From the NCBI RefSeq assembly GCF_009184865.1, contig NZ_CP045096.1, positions 6,014,001-6,078,000 on the forward strand: DNA of 64,000 nucleotides. Reading direction: 5' to 3'. The notes below the pieces were generated by a model that was given only the letters and a program-made list of their open reading frames with translations, was not told the DNA's origin and did no database searches. The DNA comes from Streptomyces phaeolivaceus (GTDB taxonomy: Bacteria > Actinomycetota > Actinomycetes > Streptomycetales > Streptomycetaceae). Positions 38,101-47,687 of this stretch are shown one piece after another. Each line of letters opens with the position of its first letter. The stretch's first letter is position 1. A program made the position numbers and the translations under genes.

Positions 38101-41100
38101 CCGCCGCCGACGACGACGAGGCGGCGCCGCTGATCCCCGCCACGGGCACAGGCCCGCGGACGCTGTCGTTCGCGCAGCGCCAGATGTGGCTGCTGCACCA
38201 GTTCGGCCCGGACGACACCGCCTATCTCGAGCCGCTCGCGGTCCGGTTGCCGGAGCCCTTCGACGCCGGCCGCCTGGAGCGTGCGCTGACCGCGCTGTTC
38301 GAGCGGCACGAGATCCTGCGCACGCGGTACGTGACGGACGACTCCGGAGAGCCGCTCCAGACGGTGGAACCGGCCGCGGCGATCCGGCCGGTCGTCGAGG
38401 ACGGCGACCCCCAGGCGATCCTCGCCGAGGAACTGACGCGGCCGTTCGACCTGTCCGCAGGCCCGCCCGTCCGGGTCCGGGTCGTGCGTGCGCCTGACGG
38501 GGCGCACGTCGTGCTGCTCATCGCGCACCACATCGTGACCGACGATCGGTCCCACGAGGTGCTCACCGCAGACCTGCTGGCGGTCTATGGGAAGCAGCCC
38601 CTGCCGTCGTTGCCGGTGCGCTACTCCGACTACGCCCTCTGGCAGCGCAGCCGGATGACCGGCGCGCGGCTGGAGCGCGGACTGGAGTTCTGGCGCCGTC
38701 GGCTCGCCGGGCTGGAGCCGACCGAGCTCGAAACCGACCGGGTGCGGCCCGCCGTCCGCGTATCCCGGGGCGGCACCGTTCGGTTCGCCGTTCCGGCATC
38801 GGTCGTCCGGAGTCTGGAGGAGACCGGCCGACAGCGCCACGCGACTCCGTTCATCACGCTGCTCACGGGTTTCCTCGCGGCGCTGGGCCGCTACACCGGC
38901 CGGTCGGACCTCGCCATCGGCATGCCCGTCGCCGAGCGCGACCGGCCGGAGACCGAGAACCTCGTCGGCCTGTTCGTCAACACCGTGGTCATGCGGACCG
39001 ATCTGGCGGGCCGACGGTCGTTCACGGACATGGTGGCCGCCGTACGGGACGCCGCCGTCGAGACATACGCCCACGCCGACGTGCCCTTCGAACTCGTGGT
39101 CGAGCACGTGGCACCGGAGCGGGACCTGTCCCGGAACCCGCTGGTCGGCATCCTGTTCGCAGTGCACGAGGACGGCGGTCCGGACCGGCTGATGTGTCCG
39201 GACCCACCCGGCGCCAAGTTCGACCTCGGCTGTCACCTGACCGCGCGCCCTGACGGCGGGCTGGACGGCAGGATCGAGTACGCGACGTCCCTCTTCGACC
39301 GCTCCACCGTCACTCGGTTCGCCGAGCACCTCCGGCGGCTGCTCGTCGCGGTGGCCGCCGAACCAGACGTGGCGGTGACGGATCTCGCGGCGCTCACCAC
39401 CCCCGAGGCTCCCGCGGCACCCGCCGTACCGGCGAGCGGCGAAGAGCGCGCGACACTGCCCGAACTGTTCGCCTCCCGTGCGGCGGCCGCACCCGGCACC
39501 ACCGTCACCGGGCACGGTCGTACCCTCGACTTCGCCGAGCTGGACGCCGCAGCCAACCGGCTGGCCCACCGGCTGCGCGAACTCGGCGCCCGGCGGGGCT
39601 CGTTCGTGGTCGTCCGGCTGCCCCAGACCGTCGACCTCGTCGTCGCGCTGCTCGCGGTGCTCAAGTCGGGCGCGGCCTACATCCCGCTCGATCCCGGGCA
39701 CCCGGTTCAGCGGCTGACCGACGCGCTGGCGGACACGAACGCGCCCGTCGTCGTCGCCCTCACGGGCTCGCTGCCCGCGCCACCGCCCGGCACCAGGCTG
39801 CTCACGCCGGACGATCCGGCAGAGCAGGCCCGCCTCGCGGCCCTGCCGACGACGACACCCGACGACGGCCCGGACCCGGGCGACCCGGCCTACGCGGTCT
39901 ACACCTCGGGCTCCACCGGACGCCCCAAGGCCGCCGTGGTCACCCACGGGGGCCTGGCCAACTACCTGCGCTGGGCGGCCGGAGAGCTGCCCCTCGACGC
40001 GGACGCCGGCTCGCCGGTGCACACCTCGCTCGCCTACGACCTCGCTCTGACCTCGCTCTACCCCGCGCTGGTCGCCGGTGCCCCGGTGGAGTTGCTCGAC
40101 ACCTCCGCTGGTGGAGTCGAGCCGCTGGCCACGGCGCTGGCCCGGGCACGCTCCACGAGCCCGTACGGCGTGGTCAAACTGACGCCGACCCACCTGGAGA
40201 TGCTGCACGAGGTACTGCCTGCCGAGGTGTTCGCGGGCAGCGCGCGCAGCCTCGTCGTAGCCGGTGAGCAGTTGCGCGGGGAGCAGCTCGCCGGCTGGAG
40301 CTCCACCACGCCGACGACCCGCGTCGTCAACAGCTACGGCCCGAGCGAGACGTCCGTCGCCTGCTGCGTGCACGTCCTCCAGGCGGGTGAGGCCACCCCG
40401 GGGCCCGTGCCCATCGGCCGGCCGATCCCTGGCATGTACGTGCGCCTGCTCGACGAGGTTCTGCGGGAAGTGCCGGCCGGAGCGGTCGGCGAGATCCACG
40501 TGGGCGGCCTGGGCGTCGGCCTCGGCTACCTGAACCGCCCCGGCCTCACCGCCCGTTCCTTCGTGCCGGATCCCTACGCGACCGAGCCGGGAGCACGCCT
40601 GTACCGCACGGGCGACCTCGCCCGCCGACTGCCTGACGGCACCCTGCTCTTCCTCGGTCGGCGGGACCACCAGGTGAAGATCCGGGGCTTCCGGGTCGAG
40701 CCGGGCGAGGTCGAGGGCGTTCTGCGCACACACCCGGCCGTCCGGGCCGCCGTGGTGGTGGCCGACCTGACGGACTCGGGCAACACCCGGCTCGCCGCCC
40801 ATGTCGTCGCCGACCCGTCACAGGTGACGGTGGCGGACCTTCGGGCACACCTCACCGAGAGGCTGGCCGCGCACCTCGTGCCGGATCTGTGGGAACTGCG
40901 CCATGAGCTGCCGCTGTTGCGCAACGGCAAGGTCGACCGCCGGGCGCTGCCCGCGTTGAGCGCGCCGACGGCCGTGCGGGAGGCCCACGTCGCCCCGGTC
41001 ACTCCGGCGGAGCGGCTGGTCGCCGAGGTGTGGGCCGACGTGCTCGGTGTCGAGCGGGTCGGCCGCGACGACCGCTTCCTCGACCTCGGCGGGCAGTCCC

Positions 41101-44100
41101 TGCTCGCGATCCGGGTCGCGGCGCGGCTGCGGGATCGGCTTCCCGTACCGGTCTCGGTCCGCGACGTGTTCTCCGCGCAGACCGTCGCCGGGCTCGCCGA
41201 GCTCCTCGCCCGGCGCGCGCTGGCCCAGGTCACCGAGGTGTTCGGCGTCGCACCGCAGGAGGAGTCCGTCACCCCCGTGACCACCCCGGCGTCAGTGATC
41301 CCCCTGGGGCCGTCCATCCCCCTTGCCGACCGCTCCCGGCCGGTGCCGCTGTCCTTCGCACAGCGCCGCCTGTGGCTTCTGGACCAACTGAGTCCCGGCA
41401 GTACGGAGTACCTGGTCGCGACCGTGCTGCGGCTGCGCGGCCGGATCGACACCGACGCGCTGTCCGCGGCGCTGACCGCCCTGGTGAGGCGGCATGAGGT
41501 GCTGCGCACGCGGTACGTCGCCGAGGCCGGGCATGACCCCGTCCAGATCGTCGACGAGCCTCCGGTGATCCGGCTCGCGGCGGAGCACGCGGACGCCGGC
41601 ACGGTGCTGCGCGAGGAACTGGACACACCGGTCGACCTGGCGACCGGGCCCGTGCTGCGGGCCCGTCTGGTGCGGGTCTCGGCCGAGGAACACGTGCTGG
41701 TGCTCGTGATCCACCACATCGCCGTCGACGCCTGGTCCATGGACGTCGTGGCCGCCGAGCTGGAGGCCGGGTACCGCGGCGAGCCGTCGTCTGAACCGAC
41801 CGTGCAGTACGCCGACTTCGCCGTGTGGCAGCACGAGCGCCTGTCGGACGAGCCCATGGACGAGCTCCTGCGGTACTGGCGCGGGCAACTGGCGGGCCTG
41901 GACCCGACCGAGCTGCCCGCCGACCGGCCCCGGCCCGCCGTCCGCGACCCGCAGGGCGCGGTGCTCCGCTTCACCGTGCCGTCGGCGACGGCGGCGGCCC
42001 TCGGTGAACTGGCCGGCCGCGCCGGAGCCACGCCGTTCATGGTCGGCCTCACATCATTCTTGGTGCTGCTCGCCCGCTACAGCGGTCGCACGGACCTCGC
42101 CGTGGGCGTCCCGGTCTCCGGCCGCGGCGAAGAGCAGCTGGAGGACCTCATCGGGTTCTTCTCCAACACACTGGTGCTGCGTGCCGACTTGGCGGACGAC
42201 CCCTCCTTCGGCGAACTGCTGGCCCGGGTCCGCGAGACCGTCGGGGACGCCTTCCTGCACGACGAGCTGCCGTTCGAGCGGCTGGTCGAGGAACTGGCGC
42301 CGCAGCGCGACCTGTCCCGCAACCCGCTCTTCCAGGTGCTGTTCACCTATCGGGACGGCATCACGCGCCATTTCCGGCTGCCAGGACTGGAGGTCGCCGC
42401 GGAGCCGGTTCCCTCGCGCACCGCCAAGTTTGACCTCACCCTCGAACTCACTCGCGATGGCGGCGGAGGCTTCACCGGAGAGATCGAGTACGCCACCGCG
42501 CTGTTCGACGAGGCGACCGTCGCGCGGCTGGCCCGGCACTACGTGAACCTGTTGGAGCAGGCGGTGGCGGCGCCGGACACCCCGGTGAGCCGACTGGAGA
42601 TGCTCGACTCCGGCGAGCGGCACGCACTCACGCACGGGGCGGCGGGCGCGTTGCGGCCCCGGCCGGACGCAGGCCTCCCGGAACTCGTTGCCGAGCAGGC
42701 CGCACGCACGCCGGAGGCCACGGCGGTCGTGTGCGCAACCGGTCGGCTCACCTATCGAGAACTCGACCAGCGGGCGAATCGGCTGGCCCGGCACCTGCGT
42801 GCCGTCGGCATCGGCCGCGACGACGTGGTGGCCGTGTGCCTGCCTCGGCAGCCGGAACTGGCCGTAGCCCTGCTGGGTGTCCACAGGGCCGGGGCGGCGT
42901 ACCTCCCCCTCGATGGGAACCACCCGCAGGAGCGGCTGGCCTGGATGGTCGAGGACGCGCGGGCCCGCTTGGTGATCGTGGCGGACGCGTCGTCCCCGGC
43001 GGCCGGGCTCGGCACGCCCGTGCTGGACCTCGTGGCGGAAGGCACCGTCATCGAAGCCCGGACGGGTGACGGGGCTCCGGTGGCCAGCGATCCGGACGCG
43101 ACCGCGTACGTCATCTACACCTCCGGTTCCACCGGCCGGCCCAAGGGCGTGGCGGTACCGCACCGCGGAATCCGCAACCGCGTGCTGTGGGCGGTCGACC
43201 ACCACGGGCTGTGCGCCGACGACCGGCTGCTGCAGAAGACGGCGCTCACGTTCGACGCCTCGGTCTGGGAGTTCTTCGGCCCGCTGGTCTCCGGCGGCAC
43301 GGTCGTGCTGCCCCCGGAAGGCGTCGAGCGGGACCCGGCGGCGCTGATCGAGGAAGTGGTGCGGCACCGGGTCACCGTGCTGCAGGGCGTGCCGTCGTTC
43401 TACCGCGCGCTCGCGGACGAGACCGGTCTCGAACGCTGCACCTCGCTCCGGCTGCTCTTCTCCGCGGGCGAACCGCTGCCGAACGACCTCGCGAGCCGAC
43501 TCTGCGCGAGGCTGGGCGCGGTCCTGGTGAACACCTACGGGCCGACGGAGAGCTCGATCGACGTCACCGCATGGACATTCCGGCCGGAGACCCCCGCACC
43601 GGACGGCATTGGGGTCGTACCGATCGGCCGCGCGCTCGACAACACCCGTACGGTGGTCTGCGCGCCCGGTGGCGGCATGGCCCCGGTCGGCGTCCCCGGT
43701 GAGTTGTACATCGCGGGCGAAGGACTGGCCAGGGGCTATCTCCACCGGCCCAGGCTGACAGCCGAACTCTTCGCACCGGACCCCTACGGACCGCCGGGCG
43801 CCCGCGCCTACCGGACCGGGGACGTGGTGCGGCGCCGGGCGGACGGCGTGCTGGAGTTCCTCGGCCGCACCGACCACCAGGTCAAGATCCGGGGCGTGCG
43901 CGTCGAGCCGGGTGAGGTCGAGGCCGTACTGGCCGCGCATCCCGAACTCGTCGACTGCGTCGTGGCCGCGCGGCCCGGACCGGACGGACTGCTCCGGCTC
44001 GTGGCCTACGCCGTACCGCGCACGGAGTTGCCCCCGCACCGGGAGCTGCGCGCCCACGTCTCCGCGCGGCTGCCGGAGTCCTACGTGCCCTCGGTCTTCG

Positions 44101-47100
44101 TCCCCCTCGACCGGATGCCACTCACCACCAGCGGCAAGGCGGATCGCGCCGCGCTGCCGGACCACGGGGACCTGCCGGACACCCGGGACGCCGTCCTGTC
44201 GCCACCCCGCACTCCACAGGAGAAGGTGGTCGCCGAGATCGTGGCCGAGGTGCTCGGGCTCGACGCCGTCGGGATCGACGACGACTTCTTCGAGCTGGGG
44301 GGCCACTCACTGCTCGCGGTGCGGGTCGCCGGGCGAGTGCGTGCCGCCTTCGGCGTGGCCGTCGGCGTGCGGGCGGTGTTCGAGGACCGCACCGTGGCCG
44401 CGCTGGCCGCGCGTGTGGCGTCCGGGGACGCGGTGGAGGAGACCACCGTGCCCACGGCCGTGACCCGCACCGGCCCGGCACCGCTGTCGTTCGCGCAACA
44501 GCGGCTGTGGTTCCTCGACCAGCTGGCACCCGGCAGCGTCCAGTACCACGTCACGCTCGCGCTGCGGCTCACCGGCCCGCTGGACATCGGTTCTCTGTCC
44601 GGAGCGCTCGGCGACCTGACGGTCCGTCATGACATTCTGCGGACCCGCTACGTGACCGGGGAGCACGGCGAGGCGGTCCAGGTCGTGGATCCGGCCCTTC
44701 CGGTGCGGTTGCCGGTCACCGAGCTGGGCGAGCTCGCCGACGAGAACGAACTGCCCGCGCTGCTGCGCTCGTTCGCGGAACGGCCGTTCGCCCTGGCCGA
44801 GGAGGTGCCCGTCCGTCCGTACCTGATCCGGCTGGGCGCCGAGGACCATGTCTTCCTGCTCGTCATGCACCACCTGGTCACCGACGCCTGGACCGAGGGC
44901 ATCCTCGTTCGCGAGCTGTCGGGCTGCTACGAGGCCAGGTTGGCCGGACTGGTGCCGACGCCCGGGCCGCGGCCCCTGCAGTACGCCGACTACGCGGCCT
45001 GGCAGCGAGCGGCGCTCGCGGACGGGTCGGCGGACGCGGAGCTTGCGTACTGGCGGGAGCGGCTCGCCGGGTTCGAGTCACTGGAACTGCGTACCGACCG
45101 GCCCCGGCCGGGCGTGCGAACCGGCTTCGGCGCCACCCTGCGCGTCCCCCTCGGCGACGAGATCACCGGCCCGCTCCTCGCCCTGGGCCGACGGCATGGG
45201 GCAACCGCGTACATGACGTTCCTGAGCGTCTTCTACGCGCTGCTCCACCGCTACACCGGCGCCACCGACCTGACGATCGGCACGGCCGTCGCCGGCCGGG
45301 GCCGGCCGGAGCTGGAGGACGTGGCCGGATTCTTCGTGAACACGGTCTTGCTCCGTGTGGACGTCGGCGACGACCCCTCGGTGGCCGCCCTGATCGACCG
45401 CGTGCGGGACCGCACCCTCGACTCCTTCGCTCACGACGAGCTGCCGTTCGACCGGCTGGTCGAGGAACTGGCACCGCACCGCGAGCTGTCCCGGTCGCCG
45501 CTGACCGACATCATGTTCGGTCTGCGCGAGACGCCCGCGGTGGCGCCCCGGCTGGCGGGGCTCGGCGTCGAGCGCGTCGGCGTCGACCGGTCGACGGCCA
45601 AGTTCGACCTCATCCTGGGTGTCGCCGCCGTGACCGGCGGCGGCTACGAGCTGGAGCTGGAGTACGACACCGCGCTCTTCGACGAGGAGACGATACGACG
45701 GCTGGCGGGCCACTTCCGCCGCCTGGCCGCTTCCGCGGCGAGCGACTCCGGCCGACGGATCAGCGAGCTGGCGGTGCTGGACGACGCAGAGCGTCACCAG
45801 CTGCTGCGGGAATGGAACGACGTCCCGGCCGGTGCGCAGCGGGAGAGCCTGTACGAGGCCTTTGCCGCCCAGGCCGCCCGGACCCCCGACGCAGCCGCCG
45901 TGGAGGGGCCCGGTGAACGGCTCACGTACGCGGAACTGGCCGGGCGGGCCACCACCCTGGCGGCCCGGCTGCGCGCGGTCGGCGTGCGGCCCGAGACGCC
46001 GGTGGCGGTCTGCCTGGAGCGCTCGCCGTCCGCGGTGGTGGCACTGCTCGCCGTTGCCCGGGCGGGCGGGGTCTACGTACCGCTGGACGTCACCCAACCG
46101 CGGCAGCGCCTGACGCTGATGCTCGAGGACCTGCAGCCGGCCGCCGTGCTGACGGAACGCTGGCTCGAAGCGGGGCTCAGCGACGCGGCGACGCCCGTCG
46201 TGCTGGTGGACGACTCGGACGCGGACGCCGCGGACCCCGCTGTGGAGACGGTGCCCGGCGAGCCGTCCCGCCTCGCCTACATGATCTACACCTCGGGATC
46301 GACCGGCGTTCCCAAGGCCGTCATGGTCCCGCACGACGCGTGCGTGCATCACAGCCGCGTGCACGGCGCGAGGCACGACATGCGCCCGGGTGACCGTGTG
46401 CTGCTGCTCGCCGCACTCACCTTCGACCCGTCCATCGCGCAGATGGCCGCGCCTCTGCTGGTCGGCGCCACGGTGGTGGCCGGGCCGGGCGGCGTCGTGG
46501 CACCGCCGGACCTGCCGGACCTGCTCGCGGCAACCGGCGTGACGCACACGGCGCTGCCCGCCTCGTACTTCCGCGACATGATGGCGACCGTCGGGCACCG
46601 CGACCCCCGGCTCGCCGGGCTGCGCGTGGTGGCCGTGGGCGGCGAGGTGGTCACCCACCACGACATCCGGATGTGGCGGGAGAGCGGGCTGCCGGCGCAC
46701 CTGCTGTGCGTGTACGGCCCCACCGAGACCACCGTGGCCTGTCTGACGCACACGGTGTCCGACGCCGAACTGACCGAGGCACCACCGGAGACCGCCGTGC
46801 CGATCGGCCGTCCGCTGCCGGGCACCCGGGCGTACGTGCTCGACGAGGCGTTCCGGCCGGTGCCCGTCGGGGTCGCCGGGGAGCTCTACGTCGGTGGTGT
46901 CCGGGTCAGCCGCGGTTACTTCCGGCAGCCCCGGACGACTGCGGAGCGGTTCGTACCCGACCCCTTCGGGGACGAAGCCGGAGGGCGTCTGTACCGCACC
47001 GGCGACCAGGCGCGCTTCCGGTCCGACGGCGTGATCGAGTTCCTCGGCCGCATCGACACCCAGGTCAAGCTGCGCGGCTTCCGGATCGAGCTCGGCGAGG

Positions 47101-47687
47101 TCGAGGCAGCGCTGGCCTCCCACCCCGCGCTCCGCGCTGCCGCGGCGGCGGTCCAGGAGGTCGCTCCCGGCGACCGTCGGCTGGTCGGCTACGTGGTGCC
47201 CCGGACCGGCCAGGCCCCGTCACCCACGGAACTGCGGGACTTCGTGGCCGACCGGGTCCCGGAGTACATGGTGCCGGACCTGTGGATGACGCTCGCCGAA
47301 CTGCCGGTGAACGTGAGCCAGAAGGTGAACCGCAAGGCACTGCCGGTGCCGGAGCCCGACTCCGGCCTGGCCCTCGACGCGCCGGTCGCTCCGGCGGACG
47401 AGGTGGAAGAGGCGATCGCCGGAGCGTGGGCCGACGTCCTCGGCCTGGAGACGGTCGGCACCCAGTACGACTTCTTCCGGGTGGGCGGCCACTCGCTGCT
47501 GGCCACCCGCCTGATGGCCAGGCTGCGCGACCTCTTCGGCATCGACGTACCGCTGCGCCTGCTGTTCGAGGCCAGGACCGTCAGCGAACAGGCGCTGGCC
47601 TTGGAAAGGCTGGCCGAGGCCGAGGAGGACGCAGCCGCCGGCCCGAACGCCCCGATCGGACCAGAAGGACATGACGATGAACACTGA
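35112..47687 (+). CDS. Four-module NRPS (C*-A-T / C-A-T / C-A-T / C-A-T)
   Basis: 4191 residues; ATG 35112 overlaps the MbtH stop, so longer frames upstream are artefacts. Module 1: N-terminal condensation-like domain (1-410) whose HHxxxDG reads HETVRGI, A1 (about 453-900; pocket D-I-L-Q-L-G-L-V-W, Gly-like), T1 (Ser near 959). Module 2: C (1018 on, HHIVTDD), A2 (1473-1945; D-L-T-K-V-A-S-V-A, Asp/Asn-like start), T2 (GGQS near 1996). Module 3: C (2080 on, HHIAVDA), A3 (2546-3010; D-A-W-Q-F-A-T-I-D, Gln-like), T3. Module 4: C (3124 on, HHLVTDA), A4 (3605-4075; D-P-A-A-A-G-V-V-A, bulky pocket), T4 (near 4127). No epimerase or methylase domain. Codes were read by eye. Confidence 0.95.
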   Translation: MSGPTPNMTDSAADGAGSVTPDALQRPKWSPERLDPAPGTHVTSAATRLRGTLDESVLATAVADTLRHHPEISTRWADGDGVPVLLTNPRSEQDDLARADIHTTETARACEEFLPTLTASLKPRSFAAALIALGPDDHVLLLVLHETVRGINAAGLITEIGARYGVAAPDGGHAADAAPAPADRPDEAWLDLLTSTPAAEAPADRPRAHVRRPAGARVPVALPADLPASTGRRLSAVLLVAVHTLLARHSGQWTGVVGLREDGRTVPVPLNLPPGSPFDDAVREASDTVAAAHGADGGFLAGLLSSGTDLSRNPMFGVLVEIADGVSATLGTHTADPVRPRTVNTRHDLVVRLLRDTDGQLVGELEYPTSLFSVEAAERLAEGLAELCRSAVRNPLCAIGDLEILPPARRTAALPLPRATAVPVPQTPAYELIAAQAAATPDAVAVEDADCSLTYAGLMALSDALARRLCALGAGPGDLVGIALPRGVELVAALLGVQRAGAAYVPLDPGHPADRLSFVLDDSRARFLVTSAAVRDGLPATSATTVLFEDVEVDGPDRELHVTADLDDTAYVIYTSGSTGRPKGVVVTHRALVNFLWSMRERPGLAPGAVFPAVTTVSFDIAVLELFLPLLVGGRVVVASQAEARDPERLATLLDRVDARVMQATPLTWRLLLDSGWTPSADFTALCGGEKLPEGLARRLCARGVRLWDLYGPTETTVWSSVAAIEDGVVRDFAAVANTTLHVLDERLRPVPVGGRGELYIGGAGLAAGYLRRPALTAERFVPNPYDGSGARLYRTGDVARRHADGRIEILGRTDHQIKIHGFRVEPGEVESVLAAHSAVRDAVVRTVDDRNGEARLVGYVVGDDGAPPPADELARHCAALLPPYMIPSRFVPLSAFPTTPNGKIDRAALPAPSALPASAPPRGSTLSRREQAVADVLAELLDRPLTDPDDDFFALGGDSLLAARAVGRLRALFGVGLGVSGLFEARTIAGITARLTAADDDEAAPLIPATGTGPRTLSFAQRQMWLLHQFGPDDTAYLEPLAVRLPEPFDAGRLERALTALFERHEILRTRYVTDDSGEPLQTVEPAAAIRPVVEDGDPQAILAEELTRPFDLSAGPPVRVRVVRAPDGAHVVLLIAHHIVTDDRSHEVLTADLLAVYGKQPLPSLPVRYSDYALWQRSRMTGARLERGLEFWRRRLAGLEPTELETDRVRPAVRVSRGGTVRFAVPASVVRSLEETGRQRHATPFITLLTGFLAALGRYTGRSDLAIGMPVAERDRPETENLVGLFVNTVVMRTDLAGRRSFTDMVAAVRDAAVETYAHADVPFELVVEHVAPERDLSRNPLVGILFAVHEDGGPDRLMCPDPPGAKFDLGCHLTARPDGGLDGRIEYATSLFDRSTVTRFAEHLRRLLVAVAAEPDVAVTDLAALTTPEAPAAPAVPASGEERATLPELFASRAAAAPGTTVTGHGRTLDFAELDAAANRLAHRLRELGARRGSFVVVRLPQTVDLVVALLAVLKSGAAYIPLDPGHPVQRLTDALADTNAPVVVALTGSLPAPPPGTRLLTPDDPAEQARLAALPTTTPDDGPDPGDPAYAVYTSGSTGRPKAAVVTHGGLANYLRWAAGELPLDADAGSPVHTSLAYDLALTSLYPALVAGAPVELLDTSAGGVEPLATALARARSTSPYGVVKLTPTHLEMLHEVLPAEVFAGSARSLVVAGEQLRGEQLAGWSSTTPTTRVVNSYGPSETSVACCVHVLQAGEATPGPVPIGRPIPGMYVRLLDEVLREVPAGAVGEIHVGGLGVGLGYLNRPGLTARSFVPDPYATEPGARLYRTGDLARRLPDGTLLFLGRRDHQVKIRGFRVEPGEVEGVLRTHPAVRAAVVVADLTDSGNTRLAAHVVADPSQVTVADLRAHLTERLAAHLVPDLWELRHELPLLRNGKVDRRALPALSAPTAVREAHVAPVTPAERLVAEVWADVLGVERVGRDDRFLDLGGQSLLAIRVAARLRDRLPVPVSVRDVFSAQTVAGLAELLARRALAQVTEVFGVAPQEESVTPVTTPASVIPLGPSIPLADRSRPVPLSFAQRRLWLLDQLSPGSTEYLVATVLRLRGRIDTDALSAALTALVRRHEVLRTRYVAEAGHDPVQIVDEPPVIRLAAEHADAGTVLREELDTPVDLATGPVLRARLVRVSAEEHVLVLVIHHIAVDAWSMDVVAAELEAGYRGEPSSEPTVQYADFAVWQHERLSDEPMDELLRYWRGQLAGLDPTELPADRPRPAVRDPQGAVLRFTVPSATAAALGELAGRAGATPFMVGLTSFLVLLARYSGRTDLAVGVPVSGRGEEQLEDLIGFFSNTLVLRADLADDPSFGELLARVRETVGDAFLHDELPFERLVEELAPQRDLSRNPLFQVLFTYRDGITRHFRLPGLEVAAEPVPSRTAKFDLTLELTRDGGGGFTGEIEYATALFDEATVARLARHYVNLLEQAVAAPDTPVSRLEMLDSGERHALTHGAAGALRPRPDAGLPELVAEQAARTPEATAVVCATGRLTYRELDQRANRLARHLRAVGIGRDDVVAVCLPRQPELAVALLGVHRAGAAYLPLDGNHPQERLAWMVEDARARLVIVADASSPAAGLGTPVLDLVAEGTVIEARTGDGAPVASDPDATAYVIYTSGSTGRPKGVAVPHRGIRNRVLWAVDHHGLCADDRLLQKTALTFDASVWEFFGPLVSGGTVVLPPEGVERDPAALIEEVVRHRVTVLQGVPSFYRALADETGLERCTSLRLLFSAGEPLPNDLASRLCARLGAVLVNTYGPTESSIDVTAWTFRPETPAPDGIGVVPIGRALDNTRTVVCAPGGGMAPVGVPGELYIAGEGLARGYLHRPRLTAELFAPDPYGPPGARAYRTGDVVRRRADGVLEFLGRTDHQVKIRGVRVEPGEVEAVLAAHPELVDCVVAARPGPDGLLRLVAYAVPRTELPPHRELRAHVSARLPESYVPSVFVPLDRMPLTTSGKADRAALPDHGDLPDTRDAVLSPPRTPQEKVVAEIVAEVLGLDAVGIDDDFFELGGHSLLAVRVAGRVRAAFGVAVGVRAVFEDRTVAALAARVASGDAVEETTVPTAVTRTGPAPLSFAQQRLWFLDQLAPGSVQYHVTLALRLTGPLDIGSLSGALGDLTVRHDILRTRYVTGEHGEAVQVVDPALPVRLPVTELGELADENELPALLRSFAERPFALAEEVPVRPYLIRLGAEDHVFLLVMHHLVTDAWTEGILVRELSGCYEARLAGLVPTPGPRPLQYADYAAWQRAALADGSADAELAYWRERLAGFESLELRTDRPRPGVRTGFGATLRVPLGDEITGPLLALGRRHGATAYMTFLSVFYALLHRYTGATDLTIGTAVAGRGRPELEDVAGFFVNTVLLRVDVGDDPSVAALIDRVRDRTLDSFAHDELPFDRLVEELAPHRELSRSPLTDIMFGLRETPAVAPRLAGLGVERVGVDRSTAKFDLILGVAAVTGGGYELELEYDTALFDEETIRRLAGHFRRLAASAASDSGRRISELAVLDDAERHQLLREWNDVPAGAQRESLYEAFAAQAARTPDAAAVEGPGERLTYAELAGRATTLAARLRAVGVRPETPVAVCLERSPSAVVALLAVARAGGVYVPLDVTQPRQRLTLMLEDLQPAAVLTERWLEAGLSDAATPVVLVDDSDADAADPAVETVPGEPSRLAYMIYTSGSTGVPKAVMVPHDACVHHSRVHGARHDMRPGDRVLLLAALTFDPSIAQMAAPLLVGATVVAGPGGVVAPPDLPDLLAATGVTHTALPASYFRDMMATVGHRDPRLAGLRVVAVGGEVVTHHDIRMWRESGLPAHLLCVYGPTETTVACLTHTVSDAELTEAPPETAVPIGRPLPGTRAYVLDEAFRPVPVGVAGELYVGGVRVSRGYFRQPRTTAERFVPDPFGDEAGGRLYRTGDQARFRSDGVIEFLGRIDTQVKLRGFRIELGEVEAALASHPALRAAAAAVQEVAPGDRRLVGYVVPRTGQAPSPTELRDFVADRVPEYMVPDLWMTLAELPVNVSQKVNRKALPVPEPDSGLALDAPVAPADEVEEAIAGAWADVLGLETVGTQYDFFRVGGHSLLATRLMARLRDLFGIDVPLRLLFEARTVSEQALALERLAEAEEDAAAGPNAPIGPEGHDDEH

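Noticed and set aside
36465..40802. Very long minus-strand open frame (1445 codons) opposite the NRPS
   Set aside because: A shadow of high-GC codon bias. No domain is recognisable, and composition mirrors the complement of the A and C domains. The same applies to the other long antisense frames in 40.5-52.7 kb.
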